Below the pieces are notes generated by a model that saw only the letters and a program-made list of their open reading frames with translations, was not told where the DNA came from and did not search any database. The translations under genes were made by a program, and so were the position numbers. A stretch of 64,000 bases of DNA, taken from assembly GCF_021049245.1 (NCBI RefSeq), contig NZ_CP088020.1:2176001-2240000 (forward strand), in the 5' to 3' direction. Below, in pieces: positions 48,084 through 56,883 of this stretch (positions are counted from its first letter, which is position 1; every line of letters starts with the position of its first letter). This stretch comes from Radiobacillus kanasensis. Lineage in GTDB: Bacteria; Bacillota; Bacilli; Bacillales; Amphibacillaceae.

Positions 48084-48371
48084 ATGGCATATGGTGGTTA
48101 TTCACCTTATTACCCAACGTACGGAGAGTTTGAAGATGTAACGGAATTTGAAACGGCTGATTTTAGTTATGGACCTGGAATAGGTTATGGAGTTCCTTTT
48201 GGCTACAGTTATCCTGGTTATCCTGACTACCCTAGTTATGGCTACGGGCCTGGATATGCTGGAGCACCAGGATATGGATATGGTGGTGGCACAGGAAACG
48301 GTTTATTTATTGTCGCTATCATTCTCCTACTCCTCATTGGTGGCGGTTACTATTACTTTAATTATTTATAA
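48084..48371 (+). CDS. Tyr/Gly/Pro-rich small membrane protein, probable sporulation protein
   Basis: A 95-aa protein. The first 70 residues are dominated by Tyr, Gly and Pro (for example GYSYPGYPDYPSYGYGPGY), and the C-terminus is one hydrophobic helix (GLFIVAIILLLLIGG) followed by YYYFNYL. AGGTAGGTGA precedes the ATG. This layout recalls the small Gly/Tyr-rich YjcZ-like and spore-surface proteins of Bacilli, but I do not recognise a specific family. The neighbouring sigK and the sigma-K-like promoter suggest mother-cell expression late in sporulation. Confidence 0.75.
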   Translation: MAYGGYSPYYPTYGEFEDVTEFETADFSYGPGIGYGVPFGYSYPGYPDYPSYGYGPGYAGAPGYGYGGGTGNGLFIVAIILLLLIGGGYYYFNYL

Positions 48372-48397
48372 AAGTTGTTTTCTATAAGATTGTTGTT

Positions 48398-48626
48398 TTT
48401 ATAATATGCGACGTAACGAAATAAGGACTCGTATATATTTTATTAAGTTGACTGCTAAAACGGCGCTGCGGAGGCAGCATACGTAGACTCCCGCGGGAAA
48501 GCGCGAGTCCGAGGAAGCTGAGACCGTGCCCGCGGAAAGCGAAGTATGCTGCTGGAGCATGGCATTTAGTCTAAACTTGCCCTATAATGATTATCCAATA
48601 ATCGTTACGTCGCATTTTATATCAAC
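48398..48626. repeat. MITE-like GC-rich repeat, full copy D with inverted ends
   Basis: Perfect 13-bp terminal inverted repeats TGCGACGTAACGA (48407-48419) and TCGTTACGTCGCA (48602-48614) bound a 208-bp unit. The core has GCAGCATAC/GTATGCTGC inner repeats and CCGTGCCCGCGGAAAGCG (48524-48541), shared with copies A and B. No coding frame is credible. It is probably a non-autonomous mobile element or repeat-encoded RNA. Confidence 0.8.
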
Positions 48627-48716
48627 TGCGAGAGTTAAAAAGCAACAACACTTTTGAAAAGAGTCACTGTAAAATACTAATGTCTAGAACAAGCGATTTT
48701 TTTACCCTGAAAAGTA

Positions 48717-48747
48717 AAACCTCTATTTCGAATGGAAATAGAGGTTT
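48717..48747 (-). terminator. terminator after yrhC
   Basis: A 13-bp stem (AAACCTCTATTTC with GAAATAGAGGTTT) overlaps the yrhC stop and is followed by TTACTTTTC on the minus strand. Confidence 0.82.
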
Positions 48748-48991
48748 ATTCTATGCTTTCATCATTTTGTATTCGAATCGTCCATTTTTTCAGTAACATG
48801 GCAAAATAACCTGCTACGAAAAGGCTAACTAACAACAAAACGATTAGAAAGTAAGCTTTATGACGATCTGGCTCCATATACGTATGGATCAGCATTCCAA
48901 TATAAAAATAACCGCTCACAATAAGTAACGTAACAAGAAACCTACTATAGTCTTCAATCTTTGCTCTAAGAACGTCTCGTTTTTCCTCCAT
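48746..48991 (-). CDS. yrhC: YrhC family membrane protein
   Basis: An 81-aa protein with two transmembrane helices (about 17-36 and 45-67) and charged ends. The length, topology and position downstream of mtnN fit YrhC of B. subtilis, whose function is unknown. In B. subtilis mccA and mccB lie between mtnN and yrhC; they are absent here. Confidence 0.75.
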   Translation of the reverse strand: MEEKRDVLRAKIEDYSRFLVTLLIVSGYFYIGMLIHTYMEPDRHKAYFLIVLLLVSLFVAGYFAMLLKKWTIRIQNDESIE

Positions 48992-49067
48992 AACGTTATC
49001 CCCTTCCCTTCCAAAATCATACCATAAATTTGAAAGAAATAAGGATGTAAATCATGGAAGGGCCTTA

Positions 49068-49760
49068 CTATAGCTTCGATACCATGCTCATAATGAGGTT
49101 CGCAGCATTCGTTGCTGCTGTCTCCAAGAACGCGTCAAAGGAAACCGATGATTCTTTACCAGCAATGTCCGAAAGCGCGCGTACAATTACAAATGGGGTT
49201 TCATATTTGAAGCAAACTTGAGCGATAGCTGCTGCTTCCATTTCGGCTGCAATCATATTTGGAAATTTACTTCGTACGAATTCAATTTTATTTTCATCTT
49301 GCATAAAAGAATCACCTGTTGCAATGATTCCTTTTACAGCTTGAACGGATGCTAGCTCTTTCGTTGCCTCCATCGCTAGTTCAACAAGACTATGATCTGC
49401 TTCATACATAGCTGGCATGCCTGGTACTTGTCCATATTCATAATCAAAAGCTGTTACATCCACATCATGGTGCGTAACCTTAGAGGAAATAACGAGATCA
49501 CCTACTTGCAATTGTGGGGCAAATCCTCCAGCTGAACCAGTGTTAATGACCAAGCTTGGATTAAAGCGTTCCTGTAAAATCGTCGTCGCTACAGCTGCAT
49601 TTACTTTTCCAATTCCAGATTGAAGAACAACTACATGTTTCCCTCTTAATCTTCCTGTGATAAAAGTATTACCTGCTACTTTTTCTGTTTTTGTTTCTTC
49701 CATACTTTTTTGTAGTAAATCTACTTCTTCGTCCATTGCTCCAATAATACCAATTGTCAC
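49068..49760 (-). CDS. mtnN: MTA/SAH nucleosidase
   Basis: MtnN (230 aa, Pfs) hydrolyses 5'-methylthioadenosine and S-adenosylhomocysteine, recycling by-products of SAM use. [23 protein letters not shown], the MEAAAIAQV loop and RALSDIAG with the catalytic Asp are all present. It lies 12 bp after yrrS. The methyltransferase yrrT that usually sits between them is missing. Confidence 0.97.
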   Translation of the reverse strand: MTIGIIGAMDEEVDLLQKSMEETKTEKVAGNTFITGRLRGKHVVVLQSGIGKVNAAVATTILQERFNPSLVINTGSAGGFAPQLQVGDLVISSKVTHHDVDVTAFDYEYGQVPGMPAMYEADHSLVELAMEATKELASVQAVKGIIATGDSFMQDENKIEFVRSKFPNMIAAEMEAAAIAQVCFKYETPFVIVRALSDIAGKESSVSFDAFLETAATNAANLIMSMVSKL

Positions 49761-49772
49761 TTGGGCTGCCTC

Positions 49773-50507
49773 CTATTCTGTCTGTTCCGTTTGTTCAGAA
49801 TCTTGTTGTTCTGTTGTTGAAGAGTCCTCTTCGAAACGATGTTTTTGGTCATTCTCTTTTAATTGTTCCACTAGAGTTGGCTGCCATCCTTGTTGGTCAA
49901 CCCAATTAACGGAAACGCGATAGATTTCGGTTTCAGAAGGGTTTGAAACTGTCGCTTCAATTGATTGGTCTCCTGCTCGAGAAACCCACCATTGGATCAT
50001 ATCATTTCGATTAAGCCCTGTAGCAAGACTAACTGCATCCATCATTTCCTTCCAGTCTTGAGTTCCTTGTTCAAAGGTTATAACGTGTTCTCCTTCTTGC
50101 TGCGTACCAATCGGCTCCCAGTCACCTCGATAGGCTTTTATAACATTGTCATCGTTCGAACTCACTTCTTCTACTTGAATATTTTCGTTATTTTCATCAC
50201 TAGAAGATTCCGTATCACCCGTAGAAGAAGCATCCGTGTCTTCCTCTTCTGTTACATCCATTGACTCTGTAGATTCTGTATCGGCAGATTCAGAAGCAGA
50301 TTCTTCTGATTCGGTCTGGTTTGACTCAGTAGTCGGTTCCTCTGTGTCTTGCGCTGTCTTCTCATCGTCGCCACCAAAAAAGATGAATCCGATTAACACA
50401 ATTACGAGGATTCCTCCGATACTTAGTAGGAAAGTGATTGCTTTTGTATTTTTTCTTCGTTTTTCAAATTTGTCTGCTCTTGTATATGCATTATACTCGT
50501 CTGACAT
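49773..50507 (-). CDS. yrrS: YrrS family protein (DUF1510)
   Basis: A 244-aa single-pass membrane protein. The cytoplasmic N-terminus (SRADKFEKRRKNTK-like, here YTRADKFEKRRKNTK) is followed by a helix (about 24-44), a long Ser/Glu/Thr-rich linker (about 50-115), and a C-terminal DUF1510 domain with YRGDWEPIGTQQ and WWVSRAGDQSIEATVSNP. Family members are encoded next to pbpI and its forespore partner genes. The function is unknown. Confidence 0.9.
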   Translation of the reverse strand: MSDEYNAYTRADKFEKRRKNTKAITFLLSIGGILVIVLIGFIFFGGDDEKTAQDTEEPTTESNQTESEESASESADTESTESMDVTEEEDTDASSTGDTESSSDENNENIQVEEVSSNDDNVIKAYRGDWEPIGTQQEGEHVITFEQGTQDWKEMMDAVSLATGLNRNDMIQWWVSRAGDQSIEATVSNPSETEIYRVSVNWVDQQGWQPTLVEQLKENDQKHRFEEDSSTTEQQDSEQTEQTE

Positions 50508-50535
50508 GGTGTCCCTCCTCTAGTATTATTCCTTA

Positions 50536-50568
50536 TTATACTATGATACCAAAATTATACTATGATAA
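50536..50568. repeat. short direct repeat upstream of yrrS
   Basis: TTATACTATGATA occurs twice, starting near 50536 and 50555, separated by CCAAAA. Each copy contains -10-like TATACT and TATGAT. It may be duplicated promoter or operator sequence for yrrS. Confidence 0.4.
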
Positions 50569-50707
50569 CAGATTAGAACCAATGAATCATGTGTTCTTTC
50601 TCTTTAACTATTTTTGTCGAACTACTACTAGTTTTGGCATATCGGAAGGAGTTCCTACATATATATCTAATATAACTTATGGAAGAAGCTAAGGAGTGTG
50701 TTTAACA

Positions 50708-50959
50708 TTGTTGAAGGTAACAAAGTTTGATCGAACATTGTGGGGACAAACTTCATTCGAAGACATAGGATTTGATAAAGCAAAAAAGCAATTTGTTATT
50801 TTCTATCTCGATGGTAAAAAGATTGAATTTTTTGATGTGGAAGAACAAGCTGTCTTAGCCTTTATTGTTGCGCAAGATAAGGATTCTTTTATCATTAACA
50901 ACCTTCTTCCGTACCATGCATATCAAGTGAAAGATGGGAAGATTCCAAGATCATCTTAA
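50708..50959 (+). CDS. small protein with KTSC-like fold, function unknown
   Basis: An 83-aa protein. The central region FEDIGFDKAKKQFVIFYLDGKKIEFFDVEE alternates as expected for a small beta-sheet KTSC-like domain, but the C-terminal KTSC motif is absent, so the assignment is tentative. AAGGAG precedes two TTG codons (50708 and 50711); the GTG at 50696 overlaps the ribosome site. It is on the plus strand between yrrS and pbpI, convergent with pbpI, and has no counterpart I know in the B. subtilis locus. Confidence 0.65.
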   Translation: MLKVTKFDRTLWGQTSFEDIGFDKAKKQFVIFYLDGKKIEFFDVEEQAVLAFIVAQDKDSFIINNLLPYHAYQVKDGKIPRSS

Positions 50960-51014
50960 TCACATCCATGTATTTAACTTCTTTTTTTCTGTTAGACGAG
51001 CATTATCACTCTAT

Positions 51015-51041
51015 ACATAGCCCTCATTAAGAGGGCTATCG
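51015..51041. terminator. hairpin between the KTSC-like gene and pbpI
   Basis: A perfect 9-bp stem (ATAGCCCTC, 51017-51025, with GAGGGCTAT, 51031-51039) and a 5-nt loop lie between two convergent genes. Neither side has a T-run, so termination is plausible but not certain. Confidence 0.5.
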
Positions 51042-51049
51042 TCATAGAA

Positions 51050-52777
51050 TTAAGACGACTCTCCCTCCATGATACTAGCTACGACATCTTTATATACTTT
51101 ATACGTAGTCGAAGCCTCATCTGACTGGTATAAATCAACAACTACCATAGCATACTTCGGATCATCCTTTGGAAAATAGCCTGCAAACCAATGATGATAT
51201 TTACCATCTTGGCCTGTTTCTGCTGTGCCAGATTTACCTGAAACTTCTAACCCTTTAAAGGTTTGGCCAGTTCCACTTTGTACAACTTGTTCCATTAACC
51301 CTTGAAGTAACTTTGTTGTTTGAGGCTTCAACACATTTTCAGTCATAGGATGGGTAGGAAAGTCGAACATCGTCGTCCCATTACTGTACAGTATTTTTTG
51401 AACAGTCTTCACTTCTTTTTTATTTCCTCCATCCGCTACGGTTGCCATCATATTGGCAATAGCTAGTGGAGTTACCTTCACTTCCTTCTGACCGATAGCA
51501 GTTTGTGCAATAGCTCGGTTCACATATGGGTCTTGTTCGTTTCCCCACACCTGTCCATCTTCTTCATTGGTAAATTGCTTAAAGTCGTCAAAGTGAAACA
51601 CACGTCCTTGCCAACCAACTGGATCCAAAAGCCCTAATTTATCCGCATACGTCTCAAGGATAGTCCGATCTTGCTGAACAAGCTCATTTGCTATTTGAGC
51701 AAAGGTTCGGTTGCAGCTCTGCGCAAAACTTTCGGTAAAGGATAGTTTACCCAATTTTCTATCAGATGGACCATCCCCATAGAGATTCCGGTCACAATTA
51801 AATGTCCGTGATAAATCCACCTTGTCTGTTTCTAACGCTGCCGCTGCCGTAACCGTTTTAAAGATAGAACCAGGAAAATGGGCAGTAAGCATTTGGTTTT
51901 TTATCGTATCTCCTTCAAAAGGTTGGTCACTATCTATGGATGGACGAGAAACCATAGCAAGGACCTCTCTAGATTGGATATCAAGGAGCACCAGTCCACC
52001 CATTTTCATGTTGTAATTTTCGATTGCTTCCTCACTTAGCTTTTGCTTTTTCATATCTATGGTCGTTAACACCTTTGTTGGATAAAAGGGATCTGCCTCG
52101 CCGACGTACCTTAGGTTTAGCCCCATCATCGGCGCCCCCTGTGCATCTACATGGTACAAAATCTTTTGCTCGTTTTCAGATTGTAAAAAGGGATCAAAAG
52201 TGGCTTGAAGACCTGATATTCCTAATGGTTTTGCATCTTTTTTATCTTCGGATTCTGGATATCGTTTAAAATATTCCTCCTTATTCTTTCGAACGATTCC
52301 AATCAGATGCTGCGCATCAGTTGGATCTTGGACTACTGTTCTTTCTACAGCTACAATGCCTGGTACTTTTACACTTTTTACTTTATTGTACAAAGTGTCT
52401 GTAATCGTAACTGAAAATAAATCCGATAAGTAGGCTGGTTTTTTTAAGTCTTTTATTTTCTGTTTTAATTGATAGGTTTGAACAGGCAAATCTTCTAGAA
52501 TGGATTGGTTCTTTATTTGATCAAGAAAAGGGAATAAGACGATGTCTTTTCTTATAGCTTGGTTCAAGGGGTTCTTCTCATTGTCTAGGAAAATACCTCT
52601 TCCACTCGATAGATTTATTTCAGTCGTTCGCTGTTCGACGCTTTCTTCTAACAGGTTCACATTTTTCGGACCAAAACTTTCAGTTGATAACAATTGAATA
52701 TCTGCCAATCGATACAACATGACCCCAAATCCTATTAATAGAAAAAAAGAAAAACCTATTACTCTTTTATAATTCAT
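51050..52777 (-). CDS. pbpI: class B penicillin-binding protein PbpI
   Basis: A 575-aa class B transpeptidase (YrrR/PBP4b-like). It has an N-terminal signal anchor (about 6-25), a dimerisation domain, and a transpeptidase domain with SxxK in PGSIFKTVTA, SxN in SFAQSCNRT and KTG-type in VSGKSGTAETG. The third motif is KSGT rather than KTGT. In B. subtilis this gene is expressed in sporulation. It lies between greA and yrrS. Confidence 0.93.
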   Translation of the reverse strand: MNYKRVIGFSFFLLIGFGVMLYRLADIQLLSTESFGPKNVNLLEESVEQRTTEINLSSGRGIFLDNEKNPLNQAIRKDIVLFPFLDQIKNQSILEDLPVQTYQLKQKIKDLKKPAYLSDLFSVTITDTLYNKVKSVKVPGIVAVERTVVQDPTDAQHLIGIVRKNKEEYFKRYPESEDKKDAKPLGISGLQATFDPFLQSENEQKILYHVDAQGAPMMGLNLRYVGEADPFYPTKVLTTIDMKKQKLSEEAIENYNMKMGGLVLLDIQSREVLAMVSRPSIDSDQPFEGDTIKNQMLTAHFPGSIFKTVTAAAALETDKVDLSRTFNCDRNLYGDGPSDRKLGKLSFTESFAQSCNRTFAQIANELVQQDRTILETYADKLGLLDPVGWQGRVFHFDDFKQFTNEEDGQVWGNEQDPYVNRAIAQTAIGQKEVKVTPLAIANMMATVADGGNKKEVKTVQKILYSNGTTMFDFPTHPMTENVLKPQTTKLLQGLMEQVVQSGTGQTFKGLEVSGKSGTAETGQDGKYHHWFAGYFPKDDPKYAMVVVDLYQSDEASTTYKVYKDVVASIMEGESS

Positions 52778-52959
52778 TTTTATTCACCCCATGCTAGCAG
52801 TATCCTCACTACATAGAGAAAATAAACCTAGTCCACGTAGAATTAGAATGAAATAAAAAAAGGCAGGGACAAAACTAGAACTTCCTACTCTATAGATGGA
52901 CGGTTACATGATAGGTAGCTCAGAAAACTAATTTTCATTAGTTGGATGTTTATTCATAT

Positions 52960-53055
52960 TTGATATAAATTGCGACGTAACCATTTTTGGATAATCATTA
53001 CAGGGCAACTTTAGACTAAATGCCACGCTCCGGCAGCATACTTCGCTAGTAGGGA
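52960..53055 (-). repeat. MITE-like repeat, truncated copy E
   Basis: The left end TGCGACGTAACCA (52971-52983) and the following roughly 75 nt, through TAATCATTACAGGGCAAC and TAGACTAAATGCCACGC to CAGCATACTTCGC, match the reverse complement of the right third of copy D with a few changes. The other end is missing. The rest of the 520-bp pbpI-greA gap holds only the greA terminator. Confidence 0.75.
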
Positions 53056-53203
53056 TGGCTAGCCATTCTGTAATCCTAACCGAAATATTTTCATTTCATT
53101 TAAATATTTTATATTAAATATTCAAGAAATGGATGCAGTTGTTTTCATATCCTTAAGCTAGAAGAGCTACCTAAGTATCGAATTTATTACACAAAAGCAC
53201 CAT

Positions 53204-53265
53204 AAAAAATCCGAACTGATTCGAATTCTAATGAAAGAAATTTCGAACCATTGTTCGGATTTTTT
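53204..53265 (-). terminator. terminator after greA
   Basis: AAAAAATCCGAAC pairs with GTTCGGATTTTTT around a long stem with inner TTCGAA repeats. On the minus strand it ends in TTTTTTATGG, 34 bp past the greA stop. Confidence 0.88.
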
Positions 53266-53298
53266 AGGATAAAAACACTTTTTTCCCAGCGTCTTTAT

Positions 53299-53775
53299 TT
53301 ACTTCACATCTATAATCTTTACGACCATGTCTCCACCTGGAGTTGGTACTGTAACTTCCTCTCCAATTTCATGGCCAAGTAAGCTTTTTGCAATTGGTGA
53401 ATCGTTCGAGATTTTTCCTTCAAAGGGATCGGCTTCTGCACTACCAACGATGGTATAGCTTTCCTCATCACCATCTGGTAACTCTTGAAACGTAACCGAT
53501 TTCCCTAAGGATACGACATCTGGATTATCGTTGTCATTCTCTATAATTACCGCATTACGAATCATGTTTTCCACTTGAGCGATTCGTGATTCCACAAAAG
53601 CTTGTTCATCCTTAGCTGCATCATATTCAGAGTTCTCCGATAAGTCCCCGAATCCACGAGCTATTTTAATACGCTCAACTACTTCTTGACGCCTTTCCGT
53701 TTTTAAGTAGTGAAGTTCATTTTCTAATTTTTCTTTACCTTCCAGTGTCATGTAGTAACTTTTTTCAGCTGCCAT
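53299..53775 (-). CDS. greA: transcription elongation factor GreA
   Basis: GreA (158 aa, the usual length) rescues backtracked RNA polymerase by stimulating transcript cleavage. The N-terminal coiled coil carries the catalytic acidic tip in [16 protein letters not shown]. The C-terminal FKBP-like domain ends with [20 protein letters not shown] 53775 is chosen over an upstream GTG that overlaps the AAAGGAG site. It follows udk at some distance. Confidence 0.97.
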   Translation of the reverse strand: MAAEKSYYMTLEGKEKLENELHYLKTERRQEVVERIKIARGFGDLSENSEYDAAKDEQAFVESRIAQVENMIRNAVIIENDNDNPDVVSLGKSVTFQELPDGDEESYTIVGSAEADPFEGKISNDSPIAKSLLGHEIGEEVTVPTPGGDMVVKIIDVK

Positions 53776-53969
53776 AAATCCTAACACTCCTTTAATCCAA
53801 CAATAAATGATTTGTTCTATCCGTATAGCATTGTACGTCAGGTTCTTTTTACCTATTTTTATTACATGCTTATGCCAGTATTAGATGTGTTTCCTCTTCT
53901 GTATAAAACTACTAACCAATACTATGGCAGATTTCCGACTATTTTTCAATACTTTTCTAAATATTGTAA

Positions 53970-54605
53970 TTAAATCGTTTGCCTATTGAGGATCGTTTGA
54001 ATTTTGGTTGCCATAATATCAATGGCTACATGGTTTTGCCCACCCTCTGGGATTATAATGTCTGCATAGCGTTTCGTCGGCTCCACAAATTGTAGATGCA
54101 TTGGTCTCACCACATTAATATACTGATCGATAACAGAATCAATCGTACGTCCTCTCTCCTTGATATCACGAAGCATGCGACGAATAATCCTCACATCTGC
54201 ATCCGTATCTACAAACACTTTTATATCCATTAAATCTAATAAACGCTGGTCTTCTAATATTAAAATACCTTCTAATATGATTACGTCCTTCGGTTCCACT
54301 TCTACTGTCTCACTAGAACGTGTATGTAATGCATAGTCATAAACGGGCTTTTCGATTGGCTTATGATCTAGTAACTCCTTCACATGCTTGATTAACAAAT
54401 CGTTATCAAAGGCTAAAGGATGATCATAATTTGTTCGTAAACGTTCTTCAAAAGGTAGGTGACTTTGATCCTTATAATAATAGTCCTGCTCAATCACTAG
54501 AATGGTTTTATCTGCAAATCGTTGGCTGATAGATCTCGTAACAGAAGTTTTCCCTGAACCAGTTCCACCGGCCACTCCAATAACTACTGGCTTATGGTTT
54601 GACAT
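53970..54605 (-). CDS. udk: uridine kinase
   Basis: Udk (211 aa) phosphorylates uridine and cytidine in pyrimidine salvage. The P-loop [25 protein letters not shown] and the lid region [15 protein letters not shown] are present. It begins 22 bp after yrrM. The U32 peptidase genes yrrN and yrrO, which separate yrrM and udk in B. subtilis, are absent. Confidence 0.97.
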   Translation of the reverse strand: MSNHKPVVIGVAGGTGSGKTSVTRSISQRFADKTILVIEQDYYYKDQSHLPFEERLRTNYDHPLAFDNDLLIKHVKELLDHKPIEKPVYDYALHTRSSETVEVEPKDVIILEGILILEDQRLLDLMDIKVFVDTDADVRIIRRMLRDIKERGRTIDSVIDQYINVVRPMHLQFVEPTKRYADIIIPEGGQNHVAIDIMATKIQTILNRQTI

Positions 54606-54627
54606 TATCGAACGTTCTCCTTTTTTC

Positions 54628-55275
54628 CTATTCGCTTTTATCTCTTTTTACACTAATTGCTACCCCATCTCCTACTGGGAGGATGGTCGTCTTGTATCTA
54701 GGGTGGTTCACTAAGTATTCATTATACCTTTTAATTTTCTGGGCGATTTGGTCTAGTCTTTTATTATCTCCCGATTGATTGGCAACCAATCCTTTAAACA
54801 ACACGTTATCTGAAATAACCATCCCATCCTCTGACAATAATGGACTATATTGTTCAAAGAACACTTGGTACTGTCCTTTCGCCGCATCAATAAATAACAA
54901 ATCAAACGGTCCGTTCTCTTTAACGAGAGAGGTGGTTTCTAAAGCATCCCCAAAGATGAGGGAAATCTTATCCTCTACTTCTTGAGAATGAATATATTCC
55001 TGAGCGACATGGAAACGTTCTTCATCACGCTCAATCGTATAAATATTGGCTTGTGGATATGCTTCTAGCATTCGTAAGGCTGAGTAGCCAATTGCAGTAC
55101 CTATTTCGAGGATTTTCTTTGGTCTCTTAATTCGAATTAATTGTTGTAGTAATTCTATCCCTAACGGCTCCATGATTGGTACATGGTGCTCTTTCGCATA
55201 TTGTTCCATTTCGGAAACCCATGGCTTTTTATCATCCAACGTAGATAAGAGGTAGTCCTCTAATCGCTCCTCCAT
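54628..55275 (-). CDS. yrrM: O-methyltransferase (YrrM/TrmR family)
   Basis: A 215-aa class I O-methyltransferase. SAM motif I is [16 protein letters not shown], followed by [11 protein letters not shown] and [12 protein letters not shown] with the metal-binding Asp. In B. subtilis this protein methylates ho5U34 of tRNA (TrmR). ATG 55275 has GGGAGG six bases upstream; the extension to 55320 is rejected. Confidence 0.93.
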   Translation of the reverse strand: MEERLEDYLLSTLDDKKPWVSEMEQYAKEHHVPIMEPLGIELLQQLIRIKRPKKILEIGTAIGYSALRMLEAYPQANIYTIERDEERFHVAQEYIHSQEVEDKISLIFGDALETTSLVKENGPFDLLFIDAAKGQYQVFFEQYSPLLSEDGMVISDNVLFKGLVANQSGDNKRLDQIAQKIKRYNEYLVNHPRYKTTILPVGDGVAISVKRDKSE

Positions 55276-55341
55276 ACTGGTCCTCCCTTTCAATTCCATA
55301 TAGAAAAGCAGGGAAGCCATTTACCTCATCCCTGCCTCTCA

Positions 55342-56460
55342 TTATCGTAGATACTTTTCCGTTAACTGTTGATGTTCTTCATAGGTTTCGGAGTAATAGA
55401 TATTTCCATCATCTGCTGCGATAAAGTACATGTAGTTTGTCTCTGCTGGCTCTAAGACAGCCTGCAAGGAGTTTTCCGCAAAATTAGATATTGGTCCTAT
55501 CGGTAATCCTGTCACAACATAGGTGTTATACGGTGATTCTACTTTCAAATCTTCAAACAAGACACGGTCTTTATGTTCTCCTAATGCATATAATACAGTA
55601 GGATCTGTTTGTAACATCATGCCCGTATCTAGGCGATTATAAAAGACTCCAGCGATTGTTTTTCTTTCTTCTTCTGTTCTTGCTTCATTTTCTACTAAAG
55701 AAGCCATCGTTAATGCTTCGTGGACCGTCATGTCTTTTTCGGAAATTGAATCCAAATAAGGTTCCACAACTGCTTCTGTTTTCTCCAGCATGGAATGGAT
55801 AATCGATTCTACACTTGGGTCTTTCACGTAGAATTCATAGGTCGCTGCAAATAAGTATCCTTCCAATGGTGCACGAATTTCCGGATCTAGGATAGCATCA
55901 GACAAAATGGATGGATAGCTATCAATGAGTTTCTCTACATATTTTCTATCGTTTACTTTGTCTAGAAATTCTTGTTCCTTTATGTTTGCTTTTTCTGCAA
56001 ACAATGCAGCTATATCTTCAATCGTTTTCCCTTCTGGAATCGTTACCGTAATAACTGGTTCTTTTAATACTTTACCAGTTTGCAAGGCATCAATAATTTC
56101 TTCCAGTTTCATTGAAGGGGATAGTTCATATTCCCCTGCTTGAAATTGCGTAGCATTATTAAATTTAATATAGAAACGAAATATCATACTGTCCTCTATG
56201 ATTCCATTCTCTTCTAATATACCAGCAATTTGCGATGTGGATGAGCCCATAGGGATTTCAATCGATACTTTTGAATCATCATTAGGGTCTACAGGCTTTA
56301 ATGCAGACGAGACATAAATATAACCGGATATCCCTGCAATTATAAGAATAGCTCCCAATACGGATAAGGCGATTACAACTATCTTTCTTACTGTTCTCGC
56401 TTCCTCTAGCCTTTGTTGGACGTTGTCTTTATGTTTATCGCCCTTATCAGACGTTGACAT
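55342..56460 (-). CDS. mltG: endolytic transglycosylase MltG
   Basis: MltG (372 aa, YceG-like) cleaves nascent peptidoglycan glycan strands near the membrane. It has one transmembrane helix (about 28-48), a LysM-like region (IPMGSSTSQIAGILEENGII) and the catalytic domain with the conserved Glu in ASLVENEARTEEER, NRLDTGMMLQTDPTV and YNTYVVTGLPIGPISN. ATG 56460 follows GGGGG. The IS element lies upstream, between it and yrzB. Confidence 0.95.
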   Translation of the reverse strand: MSTSDKGDKHKDNVQQRLEEARTVRKIVVIALSVLGAILIIAGISGYIYVSSALKPVDPNDDSKVSIEIPMGSSTSQIAGILEENGIIEDSMIFRFYIKFNNATQFQAGEYELSPSMKLEEIIDALQTGKVLKEPVITVTIPEGKTIEDIAALFAEKANIKEQEFLDKVNDRKYVEKLIDSYPSILSDAILDPEIRAPLEGYLFAATYEFYVKDPSVESIIHSMLEKTEAVVEPYLDSISEKDMTVHEALTMASLVENEARTEEERKTIAGVFYNRLDTGMMLQTDPTVLYALGEHKDRVLFEDLKVESPYNTYVVTGLPIGPISNFAENSLQAVLEPAETNYMYFIAADDGNIYYSETYEEHQQLTEKYLR

Positions 56461-56602
56461 AGAGCTTCCCCCTTTCATCCGGTCTATTATACTACATAGT
56501 TCGTCATAATTTCTATTACCTTACCAAAATTTCCAATCATTAATGGTTTACAAACATAAATGATTGACTGCACCATTTGAAAGCACTAAAGAAATAAATG
56601 CT

Positions 56603-56705
56603 GACTAGATTGATTTTCGCTGCGGATGCCCTTTCAACGGAAGCTCCTAGTGAACCCACGGAATACAAAGTATATTTGCGAAGCAGCGGCAATCTAATCC
56701 CTAGT
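56603..56705. repeat. imperfect inverted repeat unit F
   Basis: GACTAGATTGATTTTCGCTGCGG at the left is imperfectly repeated in reverse at the right (GCAGCGGCAATCTAATCCCTAGTC). The left arm resembles the start of copy C (GATTGATTTCCGTTGCGG). It appears to be a degenerate member of the same repeat group. Confidence 0.55.
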
Positions 56706-56792
56706 CGTCTGGATCTGTTTTTTTCTTATACGATCTACAGGTAGAATTATGAAATCTGGTCGTACAAAAAACGAACCCTTTAAACATAAACT

Positions 56793-56845
56793 GTACCCTA
56801 TAAGGTAGACACCTAAAAAAAAGTCTACCTATAGGGTACTTTTTT
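56793..56845 (+). terminator. inbound terminator at the left end of the IS
   Basis: GTACCCTATAAGGTAGAC pairs with GTCTACCTATAGGGTAC (one bulged base) and is followed by TTTTTT. It faces the transposase genes, so it should stop outside transcription from entering them. The first stem arm overlaps the left inverted repeat. Confidence 0.85.
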
Positions 56846-56883
56846 GTATAATTAAGAAAATATGGGGATTGGGGAAAGGTCAA

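Noticed and set aside
56486..56491. TATAAT upstream of mltG on the minus strand
   Set aside because: It is a perfect -10 hexamer, but no -35 or extended -10 accompanies it.
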